DNA of 64,000 nucleotides from Paenibacillus taichungensis (GTDB taxonomy: Bacteria; Bacillota; Bacilli; Paenibacillales; Paenibacillaceae), in the NCBI RefSeq assembly GCF_013359905.1, contig NZ_JABMCC010000118.1, forward strand, positions 558,001-622,000, given 5' to 3'. A model generated the notes under the pieces. It was not told the DNA's origin, made no database searches, and was given only the letters and a program-made list of their open reading frames with translations. The translations under genes and the position numbers were made by a program. Every line of letters begins with the position of its first letter. Positions within the stretch are counted from its first letter, which is position 1. Shown in pieces: positions 8,844-17,589 of the stretch.

Positions 8844-8887
8844 GTCAGATTTCCTGACTAATTACTCCATCTTTCCAATGGAGTATA
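8844..8887 (-). promoter_or_regulatory. Promoter/operator region of the nanE-DUF4127 operon
   Basis: Two inverted repeats lie 47-88 bp upstream of the first gene: GTCAG-N5-CTGAC (8844-8858) and TACTCCAT-N7-ATGGAGTA (8863-8885). Read on the minus strand, the second overlaps a -10-like TATACT (8882-8887), with a weak TTCATT 18 bp upstream. A symmetrical site over the -10 fits repression by a dimer such as the operon's RpiR protein. The assignment is inference. Confidence 0.4.
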
Positions 8888-8973
8888 TGCAGACCCTGGA
8901 GTTAGAATGAAGTATTCTTCCAGAAATAAATTAAAAAAAGAAATAATTTTTCTTTTAGGTTAAAAAAACACAC

Positions 8974-9018
8974 AAAAAAGCCAGTTCGGTCCGTGTAAGG
9001 ACCAAACTGGCTTTTTTG
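8974..9018 (-). terminator. Intrinsic terminator of the kinase gene (possibly bidirectional)
   Basis: Stem GCCAGTTCGGTCC (8980-8992), loop GTGTAA, and GGACCAAACTGGC (8999-9011) with one internal mismatch. A-tract and T-tract flank the stem, so it can act on both strands. On the minus strand it closes the gene ending at 9052. Confidence 0.85.
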
Positions 9019-9051
9019 TGTTACGAATATATGTATAAGACAAGGCTGCAA

Positions 9052-10041
9052 TTAAGCCGTCTCATGCTGTTTCTTCGGCTCTGCTTCATAGACTTGCGTA
9101 TGTTCATTTTCAGCTAAAGCCCATTCTACCGTGCCAGGTTTGCGTATTTTCCACATCCAGGCCTGTACTTGAAGTGATCTCTTAACCCATGCGAGAGACG
9201 CACAACGTTGCTCGGAACGAACTGATAATCCCCAGTGAATAACGCGTGCGAGCCACCGGTTCACATACTCATTATGAGAACGCACAGATGGCAATTCATC
9301 GCGGAACAGTCGCTGTTTAACATCCATAGGGGGCTGCCCACATGTCCAATAATGAAGCAACGCTGCCAGGCTATATATGTCTGACATCGGTCCCTGACTG
9401 GATTTCTCCGAGTAGAACTCAAGCGGCGAATACCCGGCCGATGTAAAGATCGCCTGTTTTTCCCCGGATTGTACAGGCCAACGAGCTGCTGAACCGAAGT
9501 CCAGTAGTTTGGGCGTACCGTCTTCCATTACCATAATATTGGATGGCTTCACATCACGATGAAGAATTCCCTGCTTATGAATATAGTCCAGTGTATCTAC
9601 CAGCGGGAGCAATGTCTCCGTAATAAATGCCGCGTCCAGCGCATGATTTCGCTCAATCAGATATTCGGTTAAGGTTACCCCTGTACAATATTCCATAACA
9701 AGATACCCTGTATCATTTTCTTCGAAATGATCCACATACGACACAATATGAGGATGATTCAATGTCGATAACAGCTCTCCTTCTACCAAAAATGCAGCAA
9801 GAAGTTCCTGATACTGACCACTGAAACCTCGTGAAGAACAGAACACTCCCCGTTTGTCAGCCTGACGTGCTGCAAGCCTCTGGGGGAAAAACTCCTTGAT
9901 TGCTACTTTTGCACCTGTATTCCGATCTCTTCCTGCATATACAATAGCCAGCTCACTGCTAGCCATGAGATGTCTTACCTGATATGTATCATTTAAAATT
10001 ACATTGCGTTGCAATGCCATTTTGCAATTGTCCTTTTTCAT
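9052..10041 (-). CDS. Serine/threonine protein kinase
   Basis: Eukaryotic-type protein kinase of 329 aa. From the ATG at 10041 the motifs are VAIKEFFP (ATP lysine K49), HPHIVSYVDHF, HRDVKPSN (catalytic D163) and DFGSA (metal D181), then a GYSPLEFY activation segment. The glycine-rich loop is degenerate (LMASSELAIVY in place of GxGxFGxVY). The C-terminal third lacks PASTA, membrane or other recognisable domains, so the kinase is probably cytoplasmic. GAGGG sits about 8 bp before ATG 10041, which is preferred to the ATG at 10086. The gene is monocistronic, with a terminator on its 3' side and a large inverted repeat upstream. Substrates are unknown. Confidence 0.9.
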   Translation of the reverse strand: MKKDNCKMALQRNVILNDTYQVRHLMASSELAIVYAGRDRNTGAKVAIKEFFPQRLAARQADKRGVFCSSRGFSGQYQELLAAFLVEGELLSTLNHPHIVSYVDHFEENDTGYLVMEYCTGVTLTEYLIERNHALDAAFITETLLPLVDTLDYIHKQGILHRDVKPSNIMVMEDGTPKLLDFGSAARWPVQSGEKQAIFTSAGYSPLEFYSEKSSQGPMSDIYSLAALLHYWTCGQPPMDVKQRLFRDELPSVRSHNEYVNRWLARVIHWGLSVRSEQRCASLAWVKRSLQVQAWMWKIRKPGTVEWALAENEHTQVYEAEPKKQHETA

Positions 10042-10080
10042 AACAGACCCTCTTTTCAACCTTGTCGATCGGAAGACTTG

Positions 10081-10174
10081 CCGCATGTTGCATCATTTGG
10101 TCCAACCAGACAGGCGTTTCATCGCCAACCATGTATATAAACCAAATGATGCAATTTGAATCACAACCATGCGG
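10081..10174. repeat. Nested inverted repeat upstream of the kinase gene
   Basis: An inner pair of perfect 14-bp arms, TTGCATCATTTGGT (10088-10101) and ACCAAATGATGCAA (10141-10154), is flanked by an outer pair, CCGCATG (10081-10087) and CATGCGG (10168-10174). A small GGCG/CGCC hairpin lies in the centre. It covers the 40-130 bp ahead of the kinase start and probably includes its promoter. It may be an operator for a looping or multimeric regulator, or an RNA structure. Confidence 0.6.
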
Positions 10175-10196
10175 AAATATTAAAAAATTTCTATAT

Positions 10197-11066
10197 TTAA
10201 TAATTCTTCTGTAAAAATTGCTGAATTTCTTGGTTCATCTGCTTCAACACGTCTTGAGAAGGAAAATGACCTGTGTCGTATTTGATTGCTTTGACATTCG
10301 GAATAATCTTCTGAGCTCTTTCAATGACCTTATCTGCCGGGAAAAAGACATCCTTTTCTCCCACCAGCAGCAGAGTTGGCGATGTATAATTCACCAATTC
10401 GTCCTGCTCCGTAAGCTTGGGCATATCCTGCTCCAGACTGACGTATTTGAAGATTTTCCCGATTATATTTTTATCTATTTCTTTCATACAACTGCATGAC
10501 ATGATATCCGCGATCTTTTGCAAAGAAGTTGGAGAAGAAGTCATTTTGTACGTTACGAGTGGCAACACGATATCCTGAGCCATTTTAATTTTGGATCCTA
10601 CGGCCAGTCCAGCGGGTGCTACCAGAACAGAACATGCAATTCGGTCCGGAATGTAAGTTGCCAGTCTTAGGATAATTCCGCCTCCAAAGGAAGGACCGAT
10701 AAACGCACTTTTTTCGATCTTGTAGTGATCCAGCAAATCAGAAATCCACAAAGCCAAACTATCAAACCTTGCCGAAATTCGTGTTTCTTCACTGTAGCCT
10801 GGATGACCGATCGTATCCGGCGCGATAATCCGGTAATCTTTGAAAAGAGAAGAGAACCATGACAACGTCATCGGATTCACACAATTTCCGCCCTGGAGAA
10901 TAAATAGCGGCTTACCGTCTTCTGGACCTGTTAATAAAACATGCGTTTGTCCAAAACGTGTCTCGACGTACTCTCGTGTAAAACCTTCGCCCAATTGCTC
11001 AACATACGCTTCGTATTCCTCAAGTATGCTGCTCTTGCCTTCTTCACTTCTATAAATGGAACTCAT
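10197..11066 (-). CDS. Alpha/beta hydrolase
   Basis: Alpha/beta-hydrolase-fold protein of 289 aa. The nucleophile elbow is GPSFGGG (serine about S126), an oxyanion-region block is LQGGNCVNP, and the late histidine is in DTGHFPSQD. ATG at 11066 is the likely start because CAGGAGGCAGAC places AGGAGG 5-6 bp ahead; longer versions lack a ribosome site and would begin near the upstream terminator. No secretion signal. Substrate unknown. It stands alone between a terminator and the inverted repeat above the kinase gene. Confidence 0.85.
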   Translation of the reverse strand: MSSIYRSEEGKSSILEEYEAYVEQLGEGFTREYVETRFGQTHVLLTGPEDGKPLFILQGGNCVNPMTLSWFSSLFKDYRIIAPDTIGHPGYSEETRISARFDSLALWISDLLDHYKIEKSAFIGPSFGGGIILRLATYIPDRIACSVLVAPAGLAVGSKIKMAQDIVLPLVTYKMTSSPTSLQKIADIMSCSCMKEIDKNIIGKIFKYVSLEQDMPKLTEQDELVNYTSPTLLLVGEKDVFFPADKVIERAQKIIPNVKAIKYDTGHFPSQDVLKQMNQEIQQFLQKNY

Positions 11067-11120
11067 GTCTGCCTCCTGCAAAGTATACTCTTTCAACATT
11101 TTATGGATTTTAAGGTCCAT

Positions 11121-11151
11121 AAATATAAAAGAGCCCGCTGATGACAGGCTC
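11121..11151 (-). terminator. Intrinsic terminator of the RNase H gene
   Basis: On the minus strand GAGCC, an 11-nt loop and GGCTC are followed by TTTTATATTT. It lies about 110 bp downstream of the RNase H stop and ahead of the hydrolase start. Confidence 0.6.
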
Positions 11152-11261
11152 CTTCATATGTGTAACTTATCATAATGAACTGATTATAGAATGGAAACTG
11201 GAAATTGTAAACATCGTTTCTCATAGAAAATTAATAATATAGAAATTGTAGAGAAATAGGG

Positions 11262-11951
11262 CTATTTTCGGCCGTAATCTGCCTTGATTTCGCCCCACTG
11301 CTTGGTCTGCCATTTTAGCACTTTATTGCTGTACGTATTCGTCCGCAGCCACTGCTCTGCACGGTCAATCATCAGCCAGATCTCTTCGGTGGAAGCATCC
11401 CTTGCGAGCGTGGTGGACACCGCTTTTTGCTTCAACCATTTCATCGCATTGACGGAGTCCGTATAAACCGTCTTACTACTACCCTCTTTTTTGAGATACG
11501 CCAAGGCATGTACGATTGCCAGAAATTCACCCAGATTATTCGTACCTTTGGAGATTGGCCCAACGGAGAAAATAATCTCACCCGTGCGGGTATCTACGCC
11601 TTTATATTCCACCGGCCCTGGATTCCCACGCGTACCAACATCAACCGAGATGCTGTCATAGTCAATTTCTGCAGAGGTCTCCATGCCCACACTTCTTCCG
11701 CTACTGCCAGACTTCGTCTTCGAAGAAGCGCCTGAACCACTGGCACCCGTACCCCAGTTTCCTTTCCATCCTGCACGATATGCCTCTTCGGCGGCGGCTT
11801 TCGATTCATACGATTTATATTTTGCTCCGGTAAAATGATCCGTTTGTGCTTTGCATTCCGCCCATGTGCTGTATACGCCAGGCTGCTTTCCTGCCCAGAC
11901 GACATAGTATTTCTGCTTTGCCAATATGACCCGCTCCTTCGTTTGCTGCAT
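11262..11951 (-). CDS. Ribonuclease H with N-terminal viroplasmin-like domain
   Basis: RNase HI-family enzyme of 229 aa, cutting the RNA strand of RNA-DNA hybrids. Residues about 10-65 form the caulimovirus VI/viroplasmin-type domain (YYVVWAGKQPGVYSTWAECKAQ), a hybrid-binding module. A Ser/Gly-rich linker follows, then the catalytic domain with acidic residues in SVDVGTRGNPGP, NNLGEFLAIVHAL and YTDSVNAMKWL. An ATG start with AAGGA is given. A TTG at 11924 has an even better AAGGAGCGG site and would give the family-like MAKQKYYVVW start. Confidence 0.9.
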   Translation of the reverse strand: MQQTKERVILAKQKYYVVWAGKQPGVYSTWAECKAQTDHFTGAKYKSYESKAAAEEAYRAGWKGNWGTGASGSGASSKTKSGSSGRSVGMETSAEIDYDSISVDVGTRGNPGPVEYKGVDTRTGEIIFSVGPISKGTNNLGEFLAIVHALAYLKKEGSSKTVYTDSVNAMKWLKQKAVSTTLARDASTEEIWLMIDRAEQWLRTNTYSNKVLKWQTKQWGEIKADYGRK

Positions 11952-12005
11952 TCAATTCCTTATTGTAAACGATAGGGAGGTGAGAATGAAAGAAGCGTGT
12001 TTATC

Positions 12006-12509
12006 TTATCCCTGCACTTGATACCTCCATTTCTTCAACATTTCTAATGCTACTTCCAGAAGCTTGCTTTGGTTATGTGAGATTTGCATTTCAATAATTG
12101 TTTGACACCTAAGGTTTTGTAAATCAGATAACTTATCCATCATTTGCTCCAGCAACATGAATGACTGCGCGCTCACTTCAAGACTGGAATCACCGATAAA
12201 TGGAATAATGTTCTCAATATGTACTATGTAATTCAGGTTTTCAAGAGCGTATAGCAATGTGCCTCTGCTTCCTGATGTCTTGGAGTCTGTGATGACTTCA
12301 ATTAACGGTTCGACTGCTCGATCATCTCCAATGTCAGATAAAGCGATAGCAATTGTGTTGCGTAGTATGGCGTTGTCCGTAGATTTCAGGAGTTCAATCA
12401 AGAAAGCGAATTGAGTTATATCCTTTTTTTCACCAATATATGCTATTTGTTTAACAACGCCTTCCATATCTCCTTGGGAAAGATGCTTTTGTAACATGTT
12501 TGTATACAT
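12006..12509 (-). CDS. HEAT-repeat protein
   Basis: Helical-repeat protein of about 167 aa. At least two HEAT-type motifs are visible: DNAILRNTIAIALSDIGDDRAVEPLIEVI and the following repeat with GTLLYALENLNY...IIPFIG. These are protein-protein interaction scaffolds. No enzyme motif is visible. The start is uncertain: an AGGAG lies 14 bp before ATG 12509 and directly abuts a GTG at 12524. No operon partner is evident. Confidence 0.75.
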   Translation of the reverse strand: MYTNMLQKHLSQGDMEGVVKQIAYIGEKKDITQFAFLIELLKSTDNAILRNTIAIALSDIGDDRAVEPLIEVITDSKTSGSRGTLLYALENLNYIVHIENIIPFIGDSSLEVSAQSFMLLEQMMDKLSDLQNLRCQTIIEMQISHNQSKLLEVALEMLKKWRYQVQG

Positions 12510-12722
12510 TGTACGTTGTATCACTCCTCATTTTTTAGAAGAAAGCTCTCCATAATAATATCGGTCATTTCCTTATTTTAGGATGTAGTATAATGGTCCT
12601 TATAATGTCGGGACTATTTTCCTTATCCACATCTCTTGTCCTAAACAATTGTATATTTCAACCAGATCAGGAACAGGCTAAGAAATACGACACATGATTT
12701 GGTACAGAAAGGAATACAACAA

Positions 12723-13289
12723 ATGGACTGGATATGGAAATCCATCTTGCTTGTACTGATTGGTATGTTTCTACTGCGGATTGCTGGACGTAAATCTATC
12801 TCGCAAATGAGTGTAGCCACAACGGTCATTATTATCTCGATCGGAACAACGATCGTGCAGCCAATTGCGAATCATGAGTTAGGTAAAGCGATTGGGTCAG
12901 CGGCGGTATTTATCCTCACACTTCTGATTGTTGAACAGTTACAATTGAAGTTTAATTGGTTTGAAAAACTGATGAGCGGAAAATCGAAGGTTGTTGTGGA
13001 AGATGGGAAGTTGAATCTGCCGAATTTGAAACGCATGCGCTTCTCCGTGGACCAATTGGAGATGCAGTTGCGGGAGAAAGGGATTACAAGTATTGCCGAT
13101 CTGGAAACGGCCACGATGGAACCAAACGGGCAACTCGGTTACGTGCTCAAACGGCACGCACGCCCAGTAACCGTAGGCGATTTGGAAGCACTCCTGAAGC
13201 AAGGTACGTGGTCCACGGAATCCAATGAACTGTTCCAGGAGGTCATCCAGGATGGACACTCGCGTCCAATTGACTCCAAGATACAGTAA
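12723..13289 (+). CDS. DUF421 (YetF-like) membrane protein
   Basis: Protein of 188 aa with three hydrophobic segments in the first 75 residues (WKSILLVLIGMFLLRIAG, TTVIIISIGTTIVQPI and AVFILTLLIVEQL) and a soluble C-terminal domain, the YetF/DUF421 arrangement. The motif RIAGRKSISQM matches the family's conserved RxxGKKxxxQM loop. The C-terminal part (VVVEDGKLNLPNLKRMRFS...) is the usual cytoplasmic domain. ATG 12723 has AAAGGA 9 bp ahead. Function unknown; it is followed by a strong terminator. Confidence 0.88.
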   Translation: MDWIWKSILLVLIGMFLLRIAGRKSISQMSVATTVIIISIGTTIVQPIANHELGKAIGSAAVFILTLLIVEQLQLKFNWFEKLMSGKSKVVVEDGKLNLPNLKRMRFSVDQLEMQLREKGITSIADLETATMEPNGQLGYVLKRHARPVTVGDLEALLKQGTWSTESNELFQEVIQDGHSRPIDSKIQ

Positions 13290-13296
13290 ATGAAAT

Positions 13297-13334
13297 AGAC
13301 ACCCGAATGCGAATGCCTTCAGGTGTCTTTTTTT
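13297..13334 (+). terminator. Intrinsic terminator after the DUF421 gene
   Basis: AGACACC pairs with GGTGTCT, with inner GAA/TTC pairing, followed by seven T. It ends the plus-strand DUF421 transcript ahead of the convergent ssuD gene. Confidence 0.8.
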
Positions 13335-13360
13335 GCCTTAATCTGCAATCCGTTATGAAA

Positions 13361-14518
13361 TTAGGACTTGGAGGAAACTTCCGATTTGACCATGTGATCC
13401 GGAATGTTGTTATTGGCAATGATTTCTCCAAATGGACCAACAAAGGAATCGCCGCTTTCTCCATGTTGCGAGTACTGAAGCTTTGGAAATAACAGCTCCG
13501 CGGTACGATAACATTCTTCCAGATGCGGATAACCTGATAAAATGAAGGTCTCGATCCCCAGTTCTTCATACTCTCTGATTCTGGCTGCGACCTGATCGGG
13601 ATCACCAACAAGTGCGGTTCCGGCACCACCCCTAACCAAGCCGATACCCGCCCACAGATTGGGGCTAATCTCTAGGTTGGAACGATCCCCATTATGCAGC
13701 TTGGCCATTCTCTGCTGTCCTACGGAATCCATGCGGGCATAGATCTTCTGGGCAGCGGTTATTGTCTCCTCATCCAGATGGGAGATCAGCTCATTAGCGG
13801 CCTTCCATGCTTCGTCTGCTGTCGGACGCACAATAACATGCATACGTATGCCAAAACGAATGCTTCTTCCTTTCTTTGCAGCCAGTTCCCGCATTTGATG
13901 AATTTTGGCTTGCACCTGACTCGGAGGCTCACCCCACGTTAAATACACATCGACATGATCCGCTGCCACTTCCATTGCGGCTTCCGAGGAACCACCAAAA
14001 TAGAGTGGTGGATGTGGCTTTTGGATGGTCGGATACAGGACGGAACCACCCTTAACCTTCAGATATTTACCTTCATAGTCAACAGCCTCTCCCTCCAATT
14101 CCTTCCGCCAAATGGTCAGAAATTCATCGGCTAACGCATAGCGCTCATCGTGGTCCAGGAACAGCCCTTCTCCTTCAAGCTCAATTGGATCTCCACCAGC
14201 CACCACATTGATCAGCAGTCTTCCTTTGGAGAAACGATCCAGTGTTGCGGCCATACGTGCAGCTGTGGTTGGCATCATCAGACCTGGACGCGCCGCGACA
14301 AGAAACTTAAGCCTGTCCGTGGAAGAAATCAGCGATGAAGCAACAATCCAGGCATCTTCACACGACTTTCCCGTAGGTAACAAAACACCGGCATATCCAA
14401 GTTCATCCGCGGCTTGTGCCACCTGCTTGCAGTAATGATAACTGACTGCCCGAGCTCCTTCTTTTGTTCCAAGATACCTGCCATCCCCGTGCGTGGGAAT
14501 AAACCAAAACAGTTCCAT
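13361..14518 (-). CDS. ssuD: FMNH2-dependent alkanesulfonate monooxygenase
   Basis: Bacterial-luciferase-family flavoenzyme of 385 aa that uses FMNH2 and oxygen to release sulfite from alkanesulfonates. The family signatures are clear: [18 protein letters not shown] at the N-terminus, [28 protein letters not shown] and [21 protein letters not shown] lies 8 bp before the ATG. No ssuA, ssuB, ssuC or ssuE partner is adjacent; the gene instead faces a TetR gene across 231 bp. Sulfur-limitation control is likely from the family but no specific site was established. Confidence 0.93.
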   Translation of the reverse strand: MELFWFIPTHGDGRYLGTKEGARAVSYHYCKQVAQAADELGYAGVLLPTGKSCEDAWIVASSLISSTDRLKFLVAARPGLMMPTTAARMAATLDRFSKGRLLINVVAGGDPIELEGEGLFLDHDERYALADEFLTIWRKELEGEAVDYEGKYLKVKGGSVLYPTIQKPHPPLYFGGSSEAAMEVAADHVDVYLTWGEPPSQVQAKIHQMRELAAKKGRSIRFGIRMHVIVRPTADEAWKAANELISHLDEETITAAQKIYARMDSVGQQRMAKLHNGDRSNLEISPNLWAGIGLVRGGAGTALVGDPDQVAARIREYEELGIETFILSGYPHLEECYRTAELLFPKLQYSQHGESGDSFVGPFGEIIANNNIPDHMVKSEVSSKS

Positions 14519-14599
14519 AGGTATGACCTCATTCCTATTTCTTATATTTTATTTTTCCGATTGATTTGGTGTGTTTTATTTATTATGATAGCTATTATC

Positions 14600-14665
14600 C
14601 GTTGGATATCAACGATCAATTAGCCAGAATCTGACGGTTAAACAACGCATTTGACCGATGTGTTG
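14600..14665. promoter_or_regulatory. Candidate operators between ssuD and the TetR gene
   Basis: Two symmetrical elements sit in the divergent intergenic region: CGTTG-N5-CAACG (14600-14614, perfect) and CAACGCAT-N7-ATGTGTTG (14643-14665, one mismatch). Both contain CAACG/CGTTG-type half-sites, so one dimeric regulator could bind both. The adjacent TetR protein is the obvious candidate; this is inference. Confidence 0.35.
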
Positions 14666-14749
14666 CGAAATGTCTTATTCATCTACATCCCCAAACCATT
14701 TGAAGGCTCAACAAAGTTGAACAATCCGTTGTTTTCGAGGTGATGAGAA

Positions 14750-15352
14750 GTGAATGAATCCCGTGGAGTGGATCGAAGAATTTTACGGACCCGTGTGATG
14801 ATTTCCAAAGCTCTCCTGAAAATTTTGCCACACAAGGCCTTTACCGAAATTAGTGTCGTAGACATCGCCGAGCAAGCGAATATCAATCGATCTACCTTTT
14901 ACGCCCACTTTCTGGACAAGGATGATTTATTGGATAGCATGGTGAATGAGAAATTTCAACTGCTTGAACAGTTACTGGCGGAACGGAATTCCCACCTTGG
15001 GAGTCTACCTTCATTTAACGAGCCAGATCCCATTTATGCAGTATTGTTCGAGCATATATTGGAGCATGAAGAATTCTATAGGGTGATGGTACTCATTAAT
15101 CCTGCTGGGAATTTCAACAGCCGGATGAATGAAGTGATTAGAGAGATGTTTTTGGATCGGATATCCCAGTTAGGTATGGAGCAAAAAGAAGTGCCTCTCG
15201 ATATTCTGCTGGATCATATCAGCTTCTCCACCATTGGAATTATTCACAAATGGCTTGCTGACAGTAAGGTAAACTCACCTCATCATATGGCTCTTCAATT
15301 AACCCGCATTGCCCTGTTAGGAACATATAAAGCGATGGGAGCATTGGTTTAG
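14750..15352 (+). CDS. TetR/AcrR family transcriptional regulator
   Basis: Regulator of 200 aa with the N-terminal TetR helix-turn-helix at about residues 28-50 (ISVVDIAEQANINRSTFYAHF) and an all-helical ligand domain. The helix after the HTH (DKDDLLDSMVNEKF) is typical of the family. The start is GTG at 14750, with GAGGTGAT 5-6 bp upstream. Divergent from ssuD; it may control itself and ssuD, though a distant target is equally possible. Confidence 0.88.
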   Translation: MNESRGVDRRILRTRVMISKALLKILPHKAFTEISVVDIAEQANINRSTFYAHFLDKDDLLDSMVNEKFQLLEQLLAERNSHLGSLPSFNEPDPIYAVLFEHILEHEEFYRVMVLINPAGNFNSRMNEVIREMFLDRISQLGMEQKEVPLDILLDHISFSTIGIIHKWLADSKVNSPHHMALQLTRIALLGTYKAMGALV

Positions 15353-15433
15353 AGGGAATAGCCACATCTCCAAAAAGGTGATGCACAACATCTGAATACA
15401 CGTGACATGTGACACTTGAGACTCTAGAACAAA

Positions 15434-15480
15434 AAGAACTGTCATTTAAGCATATATTCCGCTTAAAGACAGTTCTTCTT
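15434..15480. terminator. Bidirectional terminator between the TetR gene and the ABC ATPase gene
   Basis: A long stem, AAGAACTGTC-a-TTTAAGC (15434-15451) against GCTTAAAGACAGTTCTT (15461-15477), has only one bulged base. T-rich tracts flank both sides. The genes on either side converge. Confidence 0.75.
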
Positions 15481-15575
15481 CTGCTACTTAGTCCATAATT
15501 GCCTGTGCAACCGGAGTTATAGTGGAAGAGATAATGAGAGAACATGTGTGAGTTTCAGCTAAGACAGTCCTTGTC

Positions 15576-16343
15576 TCACCGTGTACTCAAATAGGCAATA
15601 CCCAAGCCACCGGTAACCGGATTTTCATAGATTTCACATTCCACGTCGAATACTTCACCAATCATTTCACGGGTCAAGATATCGGCGGGTTTGCCATGAA
15701 CCACAATCTGTCCCTGCTTCACAACATAGAGGTAATCACAATACGCTGCAGCGAGTTCGAGATCATGAAGCGCAGCCAATATGCCGATATCCAGACTCCG
15801 CACAATGTTGAGGATCTGAAGCTGATATTTGATATCCAGATGATTGGTAGGCTCGTCCAATATCAGAAATTCGGGCTGCTGCGCCAGCACTCGGGCGAGG
15901 ACCACACGCTGCTTCTCCCCGCCGGACAGGGACACGTAATTGCGGTCCGCATGTCCGGTCAGATGTACCTTTTCCAGCGCCTGTTCCACGATTTCATAAT
16001 CCCGTTCATTATCCGTCTCCAGCAGCTTCTTGTGAGGAGTGCGACCCATCATGACCATTTCACGCACAGTAAAATCAAAGCTCAATTCGTTAAACTGACC
16101 CACAACGCCCATATGCCAGGACACGACCTTGGGGCTGGATTTCAAAATGTCCGTATCATCGAGAAATACTTTTCCTTGCTGTGGTTTGATCACTTTATAG
16201 ATGCTCTTGAGCAGCGTTGATTTGCCACAACCGTTCGGGCCAATCAGGCCTACGAATTGCTTGCCCTTTACCTGTAAAGAAATGTCCCGGATAATATCCG
16301 TGTTCAGCACCGATATGGATACATTTTCTACATTCAGTTTCAT
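15576..16343 (-). CDS. Iron-siderophore ABC transporter ATP-binding protein (FecE-like)
   Basis: ATPase of 255 aa in the FecE/FhuC class. Walker A is GPNGCGKSTL (about residues 35-44), the Q-loop is in VGQFNEL, the signature is LSGGEKQRV, Walker B is FLILDEPTNHLD and the switch histidine is in ALHDLELA. It energises the permease encoded 2 bp upstream. It might also serve the ATPase-less importer at 58-61 kb, which is inference. Confidence 0.95.
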   Translation of the reverse strand: MKLNVENVSISVLNTDIIRDISLQVKGKQFVGLIGPNGCGKSTLLKSIYKVIKPQQGKVFLDDTDILKSSPKVVSWHMGVVGQFNELSFDFTVREMVMMGRTPHKKLLETDNERDYEIVEQALEKVHLTGHADRNYVSLSGGEKQRVVLARVLAQQPEFLILDEPTNHLDIKYQLQILNIVRSLDIGILAALHDLELAAAYCDYLYVVKQGQIVVHGKPADILTREMIGEVFDVECEIYENPVTGGLGIAYLSTR

Positions 16344-16345
16344 GT

Positions 16346-17455
16346 TTATTTTCCTCCAAAACCGTAGCCTTTTTTGACTAACATATACATAAACATCGGC
16401 GCACCAATCATCGCTGTAATGATCCCGATTGGCAATTCAACGCTGGAAATCAGTGATCGTGCAATAACATCCGTCCAGATCAGGAAGATGGCACCGAATA
16501 GTACGGATACTGGCATGACTTTACGATGGTCAGATCCAACCAGCCCTCTCACAACATGCGGAATAATCAATCCAACAAAACCGATCATGCCGCAGCTTGC
16601 CACCATTACGCCGGTGACGAGAGCCGTTAACAGCATATACAACCTGCGATATACACTGAGATTAATCCCTAGCGTAACCGCGGCTTCGTCACCCAGCAGC
16701 ATCGTATTAAGGACCCGGGATTGCAACAGAAAGAACAGAATGGCTACGAGCACAACGATGCTAATCAGCGGAAGCTTGTTCCATCCGGATGAGGCAAGAC
16801 TGCCCATGGTCCAGAATGTTACGGTCTTGATGCCTTCGGCATTGTTGGCAAAATAAATGATAAAGTTCGAAAAGGCACTGCACAGTGCATTAATGACCAT
16901 CCCGGCAAGCACCAGCTTGACCGATGTCATTTTCCCCCGAATACCTGCGAGAGCGAGGACCAGCAAGGACGCACCCATCGCTCCGGCAAATGCCCAGAAG
17001 GCCACCCCGGTCTGACCAAGCCAGCCAATCGCGCCGAATCCGATCAGAATGGCAAACGTAGCCCCGAGTGAAGCTCCTGAGGAGATCCCCAGTATATACG
17101 GGTCTGCAAGAGGATTCTGCACGGCAGCCTGCATAACTGCACCACATAAAGCTAACCCGGCACCGATAAACATGGCCATCAGTACACGCGGAAAGCGAAT
17201 CTGCCAGATGATATCCGTAAAGGACCCCGCCTCAATCGGCGTAGAGCCGAATTGAAATCCGGTTAATTTGTACAACAGAATACGATAAGACTCGGCAAGC
17301 GGAATGCTCACCTGTCCAATGGATACAGCAATCCCAACCGAAACAACCATTACGATGATTAAAGCGGCAATCAATACTGCAAAACCGGATTTGCTGTGAA
17401 TCAGTGATTCCCTTTTTCCCATACGCTGCTTCTGAATCTGAGCCGTCTGTGCCAT
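16346..17455 (-). CDS. FecCD-family iron ABC transporter permease
   Basis: Integral membrane permease of 369 aa, with nine to ten hydrophobic segments, of the BtuC/FecCD type. Typical blocks are IRFPRVLMAMFIGAGLALCGAVMQ, NPLADPYILGISSGASLGA and GFVGLIIPHVVR. ATG 17455 is chosen because GGGGGAAAAG precedes it; GTG 17476 and ATG 17467 are in frame but lack a site. Divergent from the binding-protein gene across a Fur box. Confidence 0.93.
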   Translation of the reverse strand: MAQTAQIQKQRMGKRESLIHSKSGFAVLIAALIIVMVVSVGIAVSIGQVSIPLAESYRILLYKLTGFQFGSTPIEAGSFTDIIWQIRFPRVLMAMFIGAGLALCGAVMQAAVQNPLADPYILGISSGASLGATFAILIGFGAIGWLGQTGVAFWAFAGAMGASLLVLALAGIRGKMTSVKLVLAGMVINALCSAFSNFIIYFANNAEGIKTVTFWTMGSLASSGWNKLPLISIVVLVAILFFLLQSRVLNTMLLGDEAAVTLGINLSVYRRLYMLLTALVTGVMVASCGMIGFVGLIIPHVVRGLVGSDHRKVMPVSVLFGAIFLIWTDVIARSLISSVELPIGIITAMIGAPMFMYMLVKKGYGFGGK

Positions 17456-17532
17456 CTTTTCCCCCATCAATATCACTTGAATTTGAATAATAAAAATTTA
17501 GCTATTTACAAAGCATTTTCTCGGATTATAAT

Positions 17533-17547
17533 TGAGAATGATTATCT
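17533..17547. promoter_or_regulatory. Fur box between divergent iron-transport genes
   Basis: TGAGAATGATTATCT matches the 7-1-7 Fur consensus TGATAATNATTATCA at 12 of 14 defined positions. It lies 78 bp before the permease start and 43 bp before the binding-protein start, so one site can repress both operons when iron is plentiful. Confidence 0.8.
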
Positions 17548-17589
17548 TTGTCAATTTAAAAAACATAAAGAAAAGGGGCTCGTCGCTAG

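Noticed and set aside
14519-14749. SAM riboswitch or CymR site upstream of ssuD
   Set aside because: I could not fit an S-box fold or a convincing CymR consensus; only inverted repeats are supported.
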